Positions 41,752 through 50,220 of a stretch of 64,000 bases of DNA are shown here, piece after piece. Numbering within the stretch: the stretch's first letter is position 1; each line of letters starts with the position of its first letter. The stretch is from Mesorhizobium erdmanii USDA 3471 (lineage in GTDB: Bacteria; Pseudomonadota; Alphaproteobacteria; Rhizobiales; Rhizobiaceae), in contig NZ_KI421455.1 of NCBI RefSeq assembly GCF_000472705.1, forward strand, positions 344,393 through 408,392, read 5' to 3'. The translations under genes were made by a program, and so were the position numbers. The notes beneath the pieces were generated by a model. It was not told the origin of the DNA and did not search any database. It was given only the letters and a program-made list of their open reading frames with translations.

Positions 41752-43491
41752 CTACCGCGCCTTGCCGCCGATGATGCGGTTGGCGGCCGAAGTCACCGCT
41801 TCAAGCGAGGCGGCGACGATGTTGGTGTTGATGCCGGCGCCGAACAGCTTGCCGCCGGGGTACTCCATTTCGACGTAGGAAATGGCCGAGGCATTCGAGC
41901 CGCGCTGCATCGAGTGTTCGGAATAGTCGAGCACGGACATCTCGACGCCGACATGGCGTGAGAGCGCATCGACAAAGCCGTCGATCGGGCCGGTGCCGGT
42001 GCCTGATATGGTCACTTCCTTGCCGTTGTCGAGGATGATCGCCTCGATCACACGCCGGCCCTTGACCACGGTATCGGGATAGGTGTGATGGTCGAGGAAT
42101 TTCAGCCGCGCGCCGGGCTGGTCGACATAGGCTTCGAGGAAGCGCTCATAAATGCGCCTGGCCGGCACTTCCTTGCCTTCGGCATCGGTGATCGCCTGGA
42201 TCGCCTGGCTGAACTCGATCTGCAGATTGCGCGGCAGATTGAGACCGTAGTCGGCCTGCAGCACATAGGCGATGCCGCCCTTGCCCGACTGCGAGTTGAT
42301 GCGGATGATGGCCTCGTAGCTGCGGCCGACATCGGCCGGGTCGATCGGCAGATAGGGCACTTCCCACAGGCTGGTGTTGGCCTTCTTCAGCGCCTTCATG
42401 CCCTTGTTGATGGCGTCCTGGTGCGAGCCGGAAAAGGCGGTGTAGACGAGTTCGCCAACATAGGGGTGGCGCTCGGGAATCTTCAGCTGGTTCGAGTACT
42501 CGTAGACGTCCTTCATCCGGTTGATGTCGGAGCAGTCGATGCCCGGATCGACGCCTTGCGTGTACATGTTGAGCGCCAGCGTGACGATGTCGACATTGCC
42601 GGTGCGCTCGCCATTACCGAACAGCGTGCCTTCGACGCGGTCTGCGCCCGCCATCAGGCCGAGTTCGGTGGTGGCGATGCCGGTGCCGCGGTCGTTGTGC
42701 GGATGCAGCGAAATGATCAGGTTCTCCCTGGCGTCGAGGTTGCGGCACATCCATTCTATGCGGTCGGCATAGATGTTGGGCGTCGACATCTCGACCGTCG
42801 ACGGCAAATTGATGATCAGCTTGTTGTCCGGTGTCGGCTTGACGATCTCGGTGACGGCGTTGCAGATATCCAGCGCGACTTCGAGCTCGGTGCCGGTAAA
42901 GCTCTCCGGCGAATATTCGAAGCGGTAGCCGCCGCCGGCCTTGGCCGCCATGTCGGTGATCATCTTGGCGGCGTCGGTGGCGATGCGCTTGATGCCGCCG
43001 ACATCCTTTTCGAAGACGACGCGGCGCTGCAATTCGCTGGTCGAATTGTAGAAATGCACGATCGGATTGGTGGCGCCCTTCAGGGCCTCGAAGGTGCGGG
43101 TGATCAGTTCCGGCCGGCACTGCACCAGCACCTGCAGCGAGACGTCGGCAGGCACGTTGCCTTCCTCGATGCACCAGCGGGCAAAGTCGAAATCGGTCTG
43201 CGAGGCCGAGGGGAAGCCGATCTCGATCTCCTTGAAGCCCATATCGAGCAGCAGGCCGAACATGCGCGCCTTGCGCTCATGGCCCATTGGGTCGATCAGC
43301 GCCTGGTTGCCGTCGCGCAGGTCGACCGAACACCAGATCGGCGCCTTGTCGATGACCTTGTTGGGCCAGGTGCGGTCGGTGAGGCCGACGGTTGGGTAGG
43401 GCTGGTATTTGCGGGCGGCTTCCGGCATGTGGCCGGCCGCGCGTTTTACGCCCTCGGGTTCGCCAGATCGGATGTCTTCTCGTGCGTTCAT
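41752..43491 (-). CDS. leuA: 2-isopropylmalate synthase
   Basis: This 579-residue enzyme condenses acetyl-CoA and 2-oxoisovalerate, the first committed step of leucine synthesis. It is of the longer class II type. The catalytic TIM barrel has SVDLRDGNQALIDPM near 57 and the metal motif HPHNDRGTGIA near 262. The C-terminal regulatory LeuA_dimer domain (near 450-575) ends with SAISYVEMEYPGGKLFGAGIN. GGGAG precedes ATG 43491. A Leu-rich leader ORF lies 138 bases upstream. Confidence 0.96.
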   Translation of the reverse strand: MNAREDIRSGEPEGVKRAAGHMPEAARKYQPYPTVGLTDRTWPNKVIDKAPIWCSVDLRDGNQALIDPMGHERKARMFGLLLDMGFKEIEIGFPSASQTDFDFARWCIEEGNVPADVSLQVLVQCRPELITRTFEALKGATNPIVHFYNSTSELQRRVVFEKDVGGIKRIATDAAKMITDMAAKAGGGYRFEYSPESFTGTELEVALDICNAVTEIVKPTPDNKLIINLPSTVEMSTPNIYADRIEWMCRNLDARENLIISLHPHNDRGTGIATTELGLMAGADRVEGTLFGNGERTGNVDIVTLALNMYTQGVDPGIDCSDINRMKDVYEYSNQLKIPERHPYVGELVYTAFSGSHQDAINKGMKALKKANTSLWEVPYLPIDPADVGRSYEAIIRINSQSGKGGIAYVLQADYGLNLPRNLQIEFSQAIQAITDAEGKEVPARRIYERFLEAYVDQPGARLKFLDHHTYPDTVVKGRRVIEAIILDNGKEVTISGTGTGPIDGFVDALSRHVGVEMSVLDYSEHSMQRGSNASAISYVEMEYPGGKLFGAGINTNIVAASLEAVTSAANRIIGGKAR

Positions 43492-43585
43492 CGTCTTGTT
43501 CTCCCGGCGGCTCGCTGATCGGTCTTCGGACGGATTTAGGGCGAGCGGCGCCTTATAAGATTTTCGTTCGCTAGATGGAATTGCC

Positions 43586-43650
43586 AAGGAGCATGCGCTT
43601 GCGCGGCGGTTCGACCGCCGGGCGCTCCTTCAGCGAACCCGGCGATCGCC
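43586..43650 (-). promoter_or_regulatory. Structured leuA leader RNA (candidate attenuator)
   Basis: On the minus strand an outer stem AAGGAGC/GCTCCTT (43624-43630 with 43586-43592) encloses hairpins GGCGGT-CGA-ACCGCC and GCGC-AA-GCGC. A competing pairing joins CGCCGGG, at the end of the leader ORF, with CCCGGCG (43616-43622). Mutually exclusive stems next to a Leu-rich ORF are the attenuator pattern. No T-run follows, so any control could be translational or Rho-dependent. Confidence 0.45.
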
Positions 43651-43746
43651 GATAAGGCCGAGAAGAAGCAGGGTCGAGGCAAGCGCGCGAACGGTCTCGC
43701 CGGCAAAGCCGGTCTGACGGGAAGCGGTGGTGGCGCGCGTGTTCAT
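43630..43746 (-). CDS. Putative leucine leader peptide of leuA
   Basis: This is a 38-codon ORF upstream of leuA on the same strand. Its C-terminal third contains ALASTLLLLGLIGDRR: six Leu within 14 residues, four of them consecutive (CTG CTT CTT CTC). The stop lies at the base of a structured RNA. The start ATG 43746 has a GAG-rich site, and an in-frame ATG 12 bases upstream is possible. It has no homology I recognise as a working protein. A leader-peptide role is inferred from position and composition. Confidence 0.5.
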   Translation of the reverse strand: MNTRATTASRQTGFAGETVRALASTLLLLGLIGDRRVR

Positions 43747-43902
43747 GCCGGCTCTCATACAGGAGCGGCTTGTGCGAGGCAAGCAGGGGCAGTGCCTGTC
43801 GCGCATTATCGCTGGTGCGGATGCTCTTCCCCATGCGCCGCAAATGCGCCAGACTTGGCGATGGCGGGGCTGCGGTGCGCCGTCGCCGGAAGGGGGTTGT
43901 CC

Positions 43903-45069
43903 ATGAATTTCGTGTTCTTCTCGCCGCATTTTCCCGTCAACGGCGCCGATTTCTGTGACCGGCTGAAGAGGGCCGGCGCCACCGTACTCGGGATTGGCGA
44001 TGCGCCCTATGAGGCGCTGGACGGCAGGCTGAAGGCAGCACTTTCGGAGTACTACCGGGTCGCCGACATGGAGGACTACGATCCGGTGTTCCGGGCGATG
44101 GGGCACTTCATCCACAAATGGGGCCGCATCGACCGCTTCGAATCGCTCAACGAGCACTGGCTGGAGCTGGAAGCCAACATCCGCACCGATTTCAACATCT
44201 ACGGCACCAAGCTCGACTTCGTGAAGAACCTGAAGCGCAAGAGCCGCATGCGCGCCTTCTTCCGCAAGAGCGGCGTCGAAACCATCGCACAGCGCAAATG
44301 CTCCGACAGGGCGGGGGCCATGACGTTCATCCGCCGCGTCGGCTACCCCGTGGTGGTGAAACCCGACAGCGGGTCCGGGGCTTCCAATACCTTCAAGATA
44401 TCCAACGCCAGAGAGCTCGACCAGTTCTTCAGGGACAAGCCCGAGGATGTGACCTTCGTCATGGAGCAGTTCATCGAGGGGCTGGTGGTGACCTATGACG
44501 GGCTGGTCAACCGCGACGGCGAGGTGGTGCTGGCGGCCAGCCACCGCTACGACCAGAGCGTCATGGAGGTGGTCAACAAGGACCGCCACATGAGCTACAC
44601 CTGCTTTCCCCACATCAGACCCGTGGTCGAGGAGGCCGGCCGCAAAATCCTGAAGGCGTTCGACGTGCGCGAGCGCTTCTTCCACATCGAACTGTTCGAG
44701 ACCAGGGACGACCGCATCATCGCGCTCGAGGTCAACATGCGACCACCGGGCGCCTGGATGACCGACGCCATCAACTACACGTTCGACATCGATGTCTACG
44801 CCGCATGGGCCGACATGGTGGTCAAGGATGCCGCCGGCGGACCTTATGAGGGCAAGTATTTCACCGCCTATGCCAGCCGCAAGCGGCACCTCGACTATTT
44901 GCACAGCCATGAGGACGTGCTAGCCGCCCACAAGGACAAGATCGTCCACCATCAGGCGATAGAAGAGGTTTTCAGCCGCGCCATGGGAAACTACGCCTAC
45001 CAGATGCGCTCGAAGGACCAGGCTGAGCTGCGCGAGGCGGTCGCCTATATCCACGCGGAAAAGGCTTGA
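43903..45069 (+). CDS. ATP-grasp ligase family protein
   Basis: This 388-residue ATP-grasp enzyme has the ATP-binding lysine and Gly loop in PVVVKPDSGSGASNTFKI near 150, an acidic MEQFIEGLVVTYDGLV near 190-205, and the Mg-binding end motif HIELFETRDDRIIALEVNMRPPGAWMTDAI near 266-295. Such enzymes join a carboxylate to an amine or thiol through an acyl-phosphate. Substrates are unknown. It sits four bases before an esterase gene, suggesting a two-step pathway. Confidence 0.85.
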   Translation: MNFVFFSPHFPVNGADFCDRLKRAGATVLGIGDAPYEALDGRLKAALSEYYRVADMEDYDPVFRAMGHFIHKWGRIDRFESLNEHWLELEANIRTDFNIYGTKLDFVKNLKRKSRMRAFFRKSGVETIAQRKCSDRAGAMTFIRRVGYPVVVKPDSGSGASNTFKISNARELDQFFRDKPEDVTFVMEQFIEGLVVTYDGLVNRDGEVVLAASHRYDQSVMEVVNKDRHMSYTCFPHIRPVVEEAGRKILKAFDVRERFFHIELFETRDDRIIALEVNMRPPGAWMTDAINYTFDIDVYAAWADMVVKDAAGGPYEGKYFTAYASRKRHLDYLHSHEDVLAAHKDKIVHHQAIEEVFSRAMGNYAYQMRSKDQAELREAVAYIHAEKA

Positions 45070-45073
45070 GGCC

Positions 45074-45850
45074 ATGGACGTCTCCTACCACAAGGCCTTC
45101 GCCCGCAACCTCGGCCGCGACATGGAGTACAAGCGCTACGGCCATGCCGGCCGTCCGGTGGTGGTGTTCCCGACCTCGCAGGGACGGTTCTACCAGTTCG
45201 AGGATTCCGGCGGGGTGGGCGCGCTTGGCGAGTTCATCGACACGGGCCGCATCCAGCTGTTCACGGTCGACGGCATCGATTCGGAATCCTTCTTCGACAA
45301 GCGTGCCGACCCATCGCATCGCATCGGCCGCCACGAGGCCTATTTCCGCTATGTGCGCGAGGAGGCGCTGCCGGAGATCTTGTCCACCGCATCAGCGGCC
45401 AATGGCGGACGCAAGCTGAAGCCGCTCTTCTCGGGCTGTTCGATGGGAGGCTACCATTCTTCGAACTTCGTGTTCCGCTTTCCCGAACTCGCCAGCGGCG
45501 TCATCGCGTTGTCGGGTGTCTATTCGGCGCGCGATTTCTTCGGCAAGACGCTGGACGGCGACATCTTCTACAACTCGCCGCTCGACTATCTGCCCGGCAT
45601 CGTCGACCCGAAATTGCTGGCTCGGCTGAAGGCGCTCAGGCTGATTTTCTGCTGCGGGCAGGGCGCCTGGGAAGAGCGCATGCTGGTCGAGACGCGCCAG
45701 CTGGAACAGATCCTGCGCGACAAGTCCATTCCGGCCTGGGTCGACTATTGGGGCGGTGACGTCAGCCATGACTGGCCATGGTGGCACAAGCAGCTGGTCT
45801 ATTTCTTCGGCCGCTGGCTGGATGATGACCTGATGCACAGGCTGGACTAA
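45074..45850 (+). CDS. Esterase D-like alpha/beta hydrolase
   Basis: This 258-residue putative esterase has nucleophile Ser in FSGCSMGGYHSSNF near 120, Asp in the YSARDFFGK region or later, and His in GGDVSHDWPWWHKQL near 236. The Trp-rich end is typical of the family, which includes mycolyl-transferase and S-formylglutathione hydrolase relatives. It is cytoplasmic, without signal peptide. It starts four bases after the ATP-grasp gene, so the two are co-expressed. Confidence 0.85.
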   Translation: MDVSYHKAFARNLGRDMEYKRYGHAGRPVVVFPTSQGRFYQFEDSGGVGALGEFIDTGRIQLFTVDGIDSESFFDKRADPSHRIGRHEAYFRYVREEALPEILSTASAANGGRKLKPLFSGCSMGGYHSSNFVFRFPELASGVIALSGVYSARDFFGKTLDGDIFYNSPLDYLPGIVDPKLLARLKALRLIFCCGQGAWEERMLVETRQLEQILRDKSIPAWVDYWGGDVSHDWPWWHKQLVYFFGRWLDDDLMHRLD

Positions 45851-45903
45851 GGTATGCTGATATTCAGGTGAGGCCGGCCTGCAAATGGCTGATACCTGAG
45901 CTT

Positions 45904-45939
45904 CCGGTGCTCACGTACGAAAAGTACGCTCCGCTCCGG
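45904..45939. terminator. Imperfect hairpin after the ATP-grasp/esterase pair
   Basis: CCGGTGCTCACGTAC is mirrored, with mismatches, by GTACGCTCCGCTCCGG around a GAAAA loop. No T-run follows. It may end the transcript or be a dispersed palindrome. Confidence 0.4.
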
Positions 45940-45946
45940 CCTGACG

Positions 45947-46266
45947 ATGCAATGGATCGACCATTTGTCTGATCTGGCCGGTGGCGCCGTGCTGACCAAT
46001 GGCGTGCCGCATTTCGTCGACGGAGTGATGAGAAGGCCCTTTCAAACCCCTTCGCCAAACCGCATGGCCAGGGCAGTCTCGTCCACGGTGAGCGTGCTCT
46101 GGGCCTTCCGGCGATCGGCTACCTCCTGGTGATGCGTGTCGGTAGTTTCGATCTTCGCGCCACGGGCCATGTCGCCGCTCTGGGCCTGGGCGTCCTTCTC
46201 GTGGGCGTGGTGATGGCGCGCATGTTCGGGCGCTTCAATGGCGGCAACTTGCCAGTCGATGGATGA
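45947..46266 (+). pseudogene. Frameshifted small inner-membrane protein gene
   Basis: Coherent protein sequence alternates between two frames. The first frame reads MQWIDHLSDLAGGAVLTNGV to about 46049. The second frame gives FAKPHGQG, then the first frame VSSTVSVLWAF, and the second frame again GYLLVMRVGSFDLRATGHVAALGLGVLLVGVVMARMFGRFNGGNL to the stop at 46266. Read together this makes a protein of about 107 residues with one or two membrane segments. Three phase changes in 80 bases argue for decay rather than one sequencing error. The parental function is unknown. Confidence 0.6.
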
Positions 46267-46293
46267 GCCTGGCACTGCTGGCCAGTTTTAATA

Positions 46294-46308
46294 TGACAAA
46301 TGCATTCA
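46294..46308. promoter_or_regulatory. IRO-type iron box (TGA-N9-TCA)
   Basis: TGACAAATGCATTCA fits the rhizobial iron-responsive operator consensus TGA-N9-TCA recognised by RirA. It lies about 100 bases before the siderophore-interacting protein gene, in an AT-rich patch. Confidence 0.55.
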
Positions 46309-46410
46309 AGTTTTTGTGGAAACTCCGGCGCGGCTGTGGCATGGCCAAACGGTGACGGAGCCTTGCTGTCCTGGCGGCTTCGTCTGGACCGCCATTGAGG
46401 GATTTGAGCC

Positions 46411-47490
46411 ATGGATCAGTTGAGCGCGCAGACCCGCATCAGCGATGAGGCAATAAGGTCGGCGATCGAGCGTCTGCGCGCCGAGCATGGTGAGTTCGAG
46501 ATCGAAACCGGCGCCGCCGATCGATGGGAGCTTCGCCTGTATTACGGGTCGCTGAGTGCGACGCTCGACGGCGACGCCATGCTCGTCCGCGTCGCGGCGG
46601 ACGACGAGACCTGCCTGTCCTACATGAAGATGACGGTGGCCGGTCACGTCGCCCAGCATCTCGGCACCGCCAGCGGGTTGCGCTGGCAGGGCGATGGCCG
46701 CGACGCCGGCACGCCCGTCTTCTTCCGCGAAATCACTGTGATGTCGTCGACGCGCATCTCTCCCCGCATGCAGCGCCTACGCTTCTCCGGCCATGATCTC
46801 GGCCGCTTTGCTCATGGCGGCCTGCATATGCGGCTGCTGCTGCCACCGCCCGGCCGGCTGCCGGTCTGGCCTATGGTCGGCGCGGATGGCCTGCTTGTCT
46901 GGCCCTCGGGCGAGGACGCGCTCACCATCCGGGTCTACACGATCAGGGCGATCGATGCGGCAAGCGGATGGCTCGATGTCGATTTCGTCCTGCATCCCGG
47001 CCAGAATACGCCGCCCGCCGCCTTCGCGCGGAATGCCCGCGCAGGAGACGTGATCGGCATGATCGGGCCTGGTGGCGGCGATGCGCCGGAGGCGGAGAGC
47101 CTGCTGCTCATCGGCGACGACACCGCGCTGCCCGCCATCGGCCGGATCCTCGAACATCTGCCGCCGTCAACCCGGGCCGAGGCGATCATCGAGGTCGACG
47201 GTCCCGACGACCGGATCGCATTGCCGCAAGGGGACAATATCGACGTTACCTGGGTCTTCCGGCATGGCCGGGCGGCCGGTGCCGCCGGCTTGCTGCCGGC
47301 CGCTTTGCGCGAACGCGGCCACATGGCACTGGCGGACGGCCTCTTTGTCTGGGCCGGATGCGAATTCGCCGACTTCCGCGAGATACGCAAGATCGTGCGC
47401 AAGGAGTGGGGCTTGCCGCGCGACCAACATCTGGTCACCGCCTATTGGCGCCGCGGCGCGCCAGGCGAAAACGGCGGCGGCGACGAATAA
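46411..47490 (+). CDS. Siderophore-interacting protein (FAD-dependent ferric reductase) with DUF2218 domain
   Basis: This 359-residue protein has an N-terminal DUF2218 domain (about 1-95: LSAQTRISDEAIRSAIERLR, LSYMKMTVAGHVAQHLG). A ferredoxin-reductase-like SIP domain follows, with FAD contacts RVYTIRAID near 170-178 and the NAD side LLIGDDTALPAIGRIL near 234-249. The end has FVWAGCEFADFREIRKIVRKEWGL. It releases iron from ferric siderophores in the cytoplasm. An upstream TGA-N9-TCA box suggests repression by RirA when iron is plentiful. Confidence 0.9.
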   Translation: MDQLSAQTRISDEAIRSAIERLRAEHGEFEIETGAADRWELRLYYGSLSATLDGDAMLVRVAADDETCLSYMKMTVAGHVAQHLGTASGLRWQGDGRDAGTPVFFREITVMSSTRISPRMQRLRFSGHDLGRFAHGGLHMRLLLPPPGRLPVWPMVGADGLLVWPSGEDALTIRVYTIRAIDAASGWLDVDFVLHPGQNTPPAAFARNARAGDVIGMIGPGGGDAPEAESLLLIGDDTALPAIGRILEHLPPSTRAEAIIEVDGPDDRIALPQGDNIDVTWVFRHGRAAGAAGLLPAALRERGHMALADGLFVWAGCEFADFREIRKIVRKEWGLPRDQHLVTAYWRRGAPGENGGGDE

Positions 47491-47504
47491 GCCGCCGAAG
47501 CAGG

Positions 47505-48608
47505 TCAGTCGCGGATGCTTCTGGCCACCAGCCGCGCGACGCTCGGGCCGACGAGCAGCACGATCAGGAAACGTGCCGATTGCAGCGCCATGACGAAGGA
47601 AATGTCGACGTTCTGTGCCGCGGCGGCGATGATGGCGACACTGTCCATGCCGCCGGGGCTGGTCGCCAGATAGGCGGTCAGCGGATCGATGCCCAGGAGA
47701 TGGCTGATCAGGAAGGCGAGCCCGCCGCAAAAGGCAATCAGCGCTATGATCGAGGCGATTATCTGTGGCAAAGCGCGCGTCGCATGGCGCAGGATCGGCC
47801 TGGTGAAGTTCAGACCGATCGACCAGCCGACCATGGCGTAGCTGACCGCCAGCAGCCATTGCGGCAACTGCATCTCGACGCCAAGGCCGAGATGGATGAC
47901 AGTTCCGAAGATGAAGGTACCGAGAAAGAAAGGCGAGGGCAGCCGGCACAGCTTTCCCGCCAGGCCACCGACCAGCGCGATGCCGATGGTTGCGGTGAAG
48001 GCCTGGGCATCGATCGGCGGAAACCAGATGATGGGCGGGATTTCGATGCCTGACGTGTCGACCCACATCTTGGCGACGACGGCCGCCGTCATGGACACGA
48101 AGATGACGCGCAGATACTGCATGAAGGCGACGAGCCGCTGGTCGGCGCCGAATGCACCGGCCATCAGCACCATGGCGGTGGCCGCACCCGGCGATGAACC
48201 CCAGACGGCGGTGGTGCCGGGCAGGATGCGCCAGCGGCTGATCAGCCAGCCAAGCAGGCTGGAGGCCGCGACCGTGGCGATCACCACGCCGAGGAACAAC
48301 GGCCATTCCCGGTAGAAGACCGGAAAGATGTCGGCCGAGATCGAAGCGGCGACGAGACAGCCGACAATGGCCTGGGCGGAGCCGAAAAGCAGGCGCGGCA
48401 CCCGCACCGTGGCGCCATTGGTGCCGGCGACGATCGCCGCCAGCATCGGGCCGATCAGCAGTGCCGCCGGCAGGGCGGCGAGCTCCAGCGCACCGGCGAA
48501 CAGGGCCGAGATGGTGAGCAGGATCAGCCATTGCCAAGGCCTGCCTATCCGCGCCATGCGCTCGGCGGCGGGCTGGTCGGGAGATGGCTGTTCGGCCGAG
48601 GAATCCAT
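47505..48608 (-). CDS. AbrB-family (PF05145) polytopic membrane protein
   Basis: This 367-residue protein has about ten hydrophobic segments in two homologous halves. The repeated motif is visible in GSSPGAATAMVLMAGAFGADQRLVAFMQYLRVIFVS near 140-175 and TSPGGMDSVAIIAAAAQNVDISFVMALQSARFLIV near 310-345. Annotation pipelines call it an AbrB regulator or ammonia monooxygenase, but it has transporter-like architecture and unknown function. It is convergent with the SIP gene. Confidence 0.85.
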   Translation of the reverse strand: MDSSAEQPSPDQPAAERMARIGRPWQWLILLTISALFAGALELAALPAALLIGPMLAAIVAGTNGATVRVPRLLFGSAQAIVGCLVAASISADIFPVFYREWPLFLGVVIATVAASSLLGWLISRWRILPGTTAVWGSSPGAATAMVLMAGAFGADQRLVAFMQYLRVIFVSMTAAVVAKMWVDTSGIEIPPIIWFPPIDAQAFTATIGIALVGGLAGKLCRLPSPFFLGTFIFGTVIHLGLGVEMQLPQWLLAVSYAMVGWSIGLNFTRPILRHATRALPQIIASIIALIAFCGGLAFLISHLLGIDPLTAYLATSPGGMDSVAIIAAAAQNVDISFVMALQSARFLIVLLVGPSVARLVARSIRD

Positions 48609-48698
48609 TTTTCGGTCTTAGACCTGGAGCGTGAAAATGCGAACCGCGGTCCGCCGAAAAAATGAAGGTTCACGCGTTCAGATATCGAGTAACAGGTT

Positions 48699-48964
48699 TC
48701 ATATATCCGCGTCGAACCGTTGCTCGATCTCGTGGCTACCCATGCGGTCGAAATCTTCGGGAATGAGAAGCCCGGTCATAAAAACGACCCGCCGCGTCTG
48801 CGTTTCGGGCTGATCGATAGGCACGATTCTGGCCACGGCTTGCCGGCATTGGTGATAATGAACGACTCACCTTTGGCTACCTGTCGAACGAGGCGCGACA
48901 GATGGGCTTTCGCATCACGAATGTTTACCGTTCGCGTCAAAGGTTGTTCCTCAAAGACTGCCAC
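48699..48964 (-). pseudogene. Frameshifted Phd/YefM-type antitoxin with toxin lost
   Basis: A GTG start at 48964 opens a Phd-like antitoxin (RTVNIRDAKAHLSRLVRQVAKGESFIITNAGKP). A one-base phase loss then occurs at AAGCCGTGGCC, and the remainder continues in the neighbouring frame (VARIVPIDQPETQTRRV...IEQRFDADI, stop at 48699). The span of 266 bases is not a multiple of three. Directly after the stop, codons resembling a VapC start (NLLLD) are followed by a stop, so no toxin remains. Confidence 0.7.
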
Positions 48965-48987
48965 CGTGTGGGCATCGAGCCTCCGGG

Positions 48988-49296
48988 TCAGCCGGTCTTG
49001 CCGTCAACCAGACCGAAGCCGCCTACAGGATGGGTTTCCACTTGGAATTCGAAGCCGGCGATGAAGGGGCGGGCCTTGGCTATGGCCGCCTGGACCTCGG
49101 GAAGCTGCAGCGAGGCCTTGTGACTTGCCTGATCCATCCACACTTCAGTCACCCAGATGGCGTCGGCGTCGACGGGGTCGGTGGCGATGATATAGCTCAG
49201 GCAGCCGGGCAGGGCGCCGGTGCTGGTACGCAGCACGTCCATGACCGCGTCGCGCTGGCCGCGCGACGCCCGCATCTTGCCGATTAGTCCGTACAT
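48988..49296 (-). CDS. Antibiotic biosynthesis monooxygenase (ABM/YgiN-like) domain protein
   Basis: This 102-residue dimeric alpha/beta-barrel protein has the pattern MYGLIGKMRASRGQRDAVMDVL, GCLSYIIATDP, WVTEVWMDQASHKASLQLPEVQAAI and KARPFIAGF. Relatives act on quinols or heme, or as detoxifying oxygenases without cofactor. AAGGA precedes ATG 49296. It lies 62 bases after the SDR gene on the same strand and may be co-transcribed. Confidence 0.88.
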   Translation of the reverse strand: MYGLIGKMRASRGQRDAVMDVLRTSTGALPGCLSYIIATDPVDADAIWVTEVWMDQASHKASLQLPEVQAAIAKARPFIAGFEFQVETHPVGGFGLVDGKTG

Positions 49297-49358
49297 TCCT
49301 TGTCTCCCCTGGGGGTTGGCGCGAAAGGAGTATGTCGGTCCAGTATGCCGGGCGCCAG

Positions 49359-50153
49359 TCAAGGCATCAACTGGCCGCCATTCACCTCGATGATCTGTCC
49401 CGTTATGTAGCCGCTCAACAGGTCCGACGAGAGGAAAAGATAGGCGCCGACGCAGTCCTCAGCGGTGCCGGCGCGGCCCTGCGGAATGGTGGCGACCATG
49501 GTCTTTATCTGATCGTCAGTCGAATATCGTTCGTGGAAGGGGGTGAGGATTACGCCGGGCGCCACTGCGTTGACACGGATACCGAAGCCGATCAGTTCCT
49601 TGGCCATGCCGCGCGTCACGTTGGATACGAAGGCCTTGGCGGAGCCGTACAGGCCAGCGCCGCCGGCGGCGCCGTTGCGGGCCGCGATCGACGACGTGTT
49701 GACGATAAAGCCGCCTTGCTTCTTCAGCCAGGGCATAGCCTTGCGCGAAGCAGTAAGCACAGAGCGCGCATTGAGATCCATCACGGCGTCGTAATGCGCC
49801 TCGGTCTGGTCGGCATAAGGCACGCGGCCGAGCATGCCGCCGGCATTGTTGACCAGCCCGTCGAGGCGGCCGAAATGTTGCGCGCTGTCCTCGACGACGC
49901 GTTCGACATCGGCGGCCAGGGAAAAATCGCCCTGGACGAGGAACACCTCGCCGCCGCCGTCGCGAATGGTCTTGGCCAATTGCTCGGCGGCATCGCGGCT
50001 CGAATTGTAGTGCAGCGCGACGCGGCATTTCTGCGCGGCATAGGCCAGCGCCAACGCCGCGCCTATACCGGTCGAGGCGCCGGTGACCAGCACCGCCTTG
50101 CCGGCGAGATCAGGGATGCTGAGCCCAGAGGGCGTGGTCGTCGTCGCTGGCAT
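49359..50153 (-). CDS. Short-chain dehydrogenase/reductase
   Basis: This 264-residue SDR has coenzyme motif TGASTGIG near 25-32, NNAGGM near 102 and catalytic LYGSAKAF near 170-177. The Arg/Asn pattern after beta-2 (HYNSSRDAAEQ) suggests NADP preference. It resembles 3-oxoacyl-ACP reductases, but no acyl-carrier genes are near. GGAGG precedes ATG 50153. Confidence 0.88.
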   Translation of the reverse strand: MPATTTTPSGLSIPDLAGKAVLVTGASTGIGAALALAYAAQKCRVALHYNSSRDAAEQLAKTIRDGGGEVFLVQGDFSLAADVERVVEDSAQHFGRLDGLVNNAGGMLGRVPYADQTEAHYDAVMDLNARSVLTASRKAMPWLKKQGGFIVNTSSIAARNGAAGGAGLYGSAKAFVSNVTRGMAKELIGFGIRVNAVAPGVILTPFHERYSTDDQIKTMVATIPQGRAGTAEDCVGAYLFLSSDLLSGYITGQIIEVNGGQLMP

Positions 50154-50220
50154 TTTCGTCCTCCGGGGGCCGCCTGTTTGTCGCGGGCATCGCCACCCTT
50201 GCATTCAACGCCACGGCGCT

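Noticed and set aside
42085..43518. 477-codon plus-strand frame opposite leuA
   Set aside because: Antisense to leuA, no domain, no start context.
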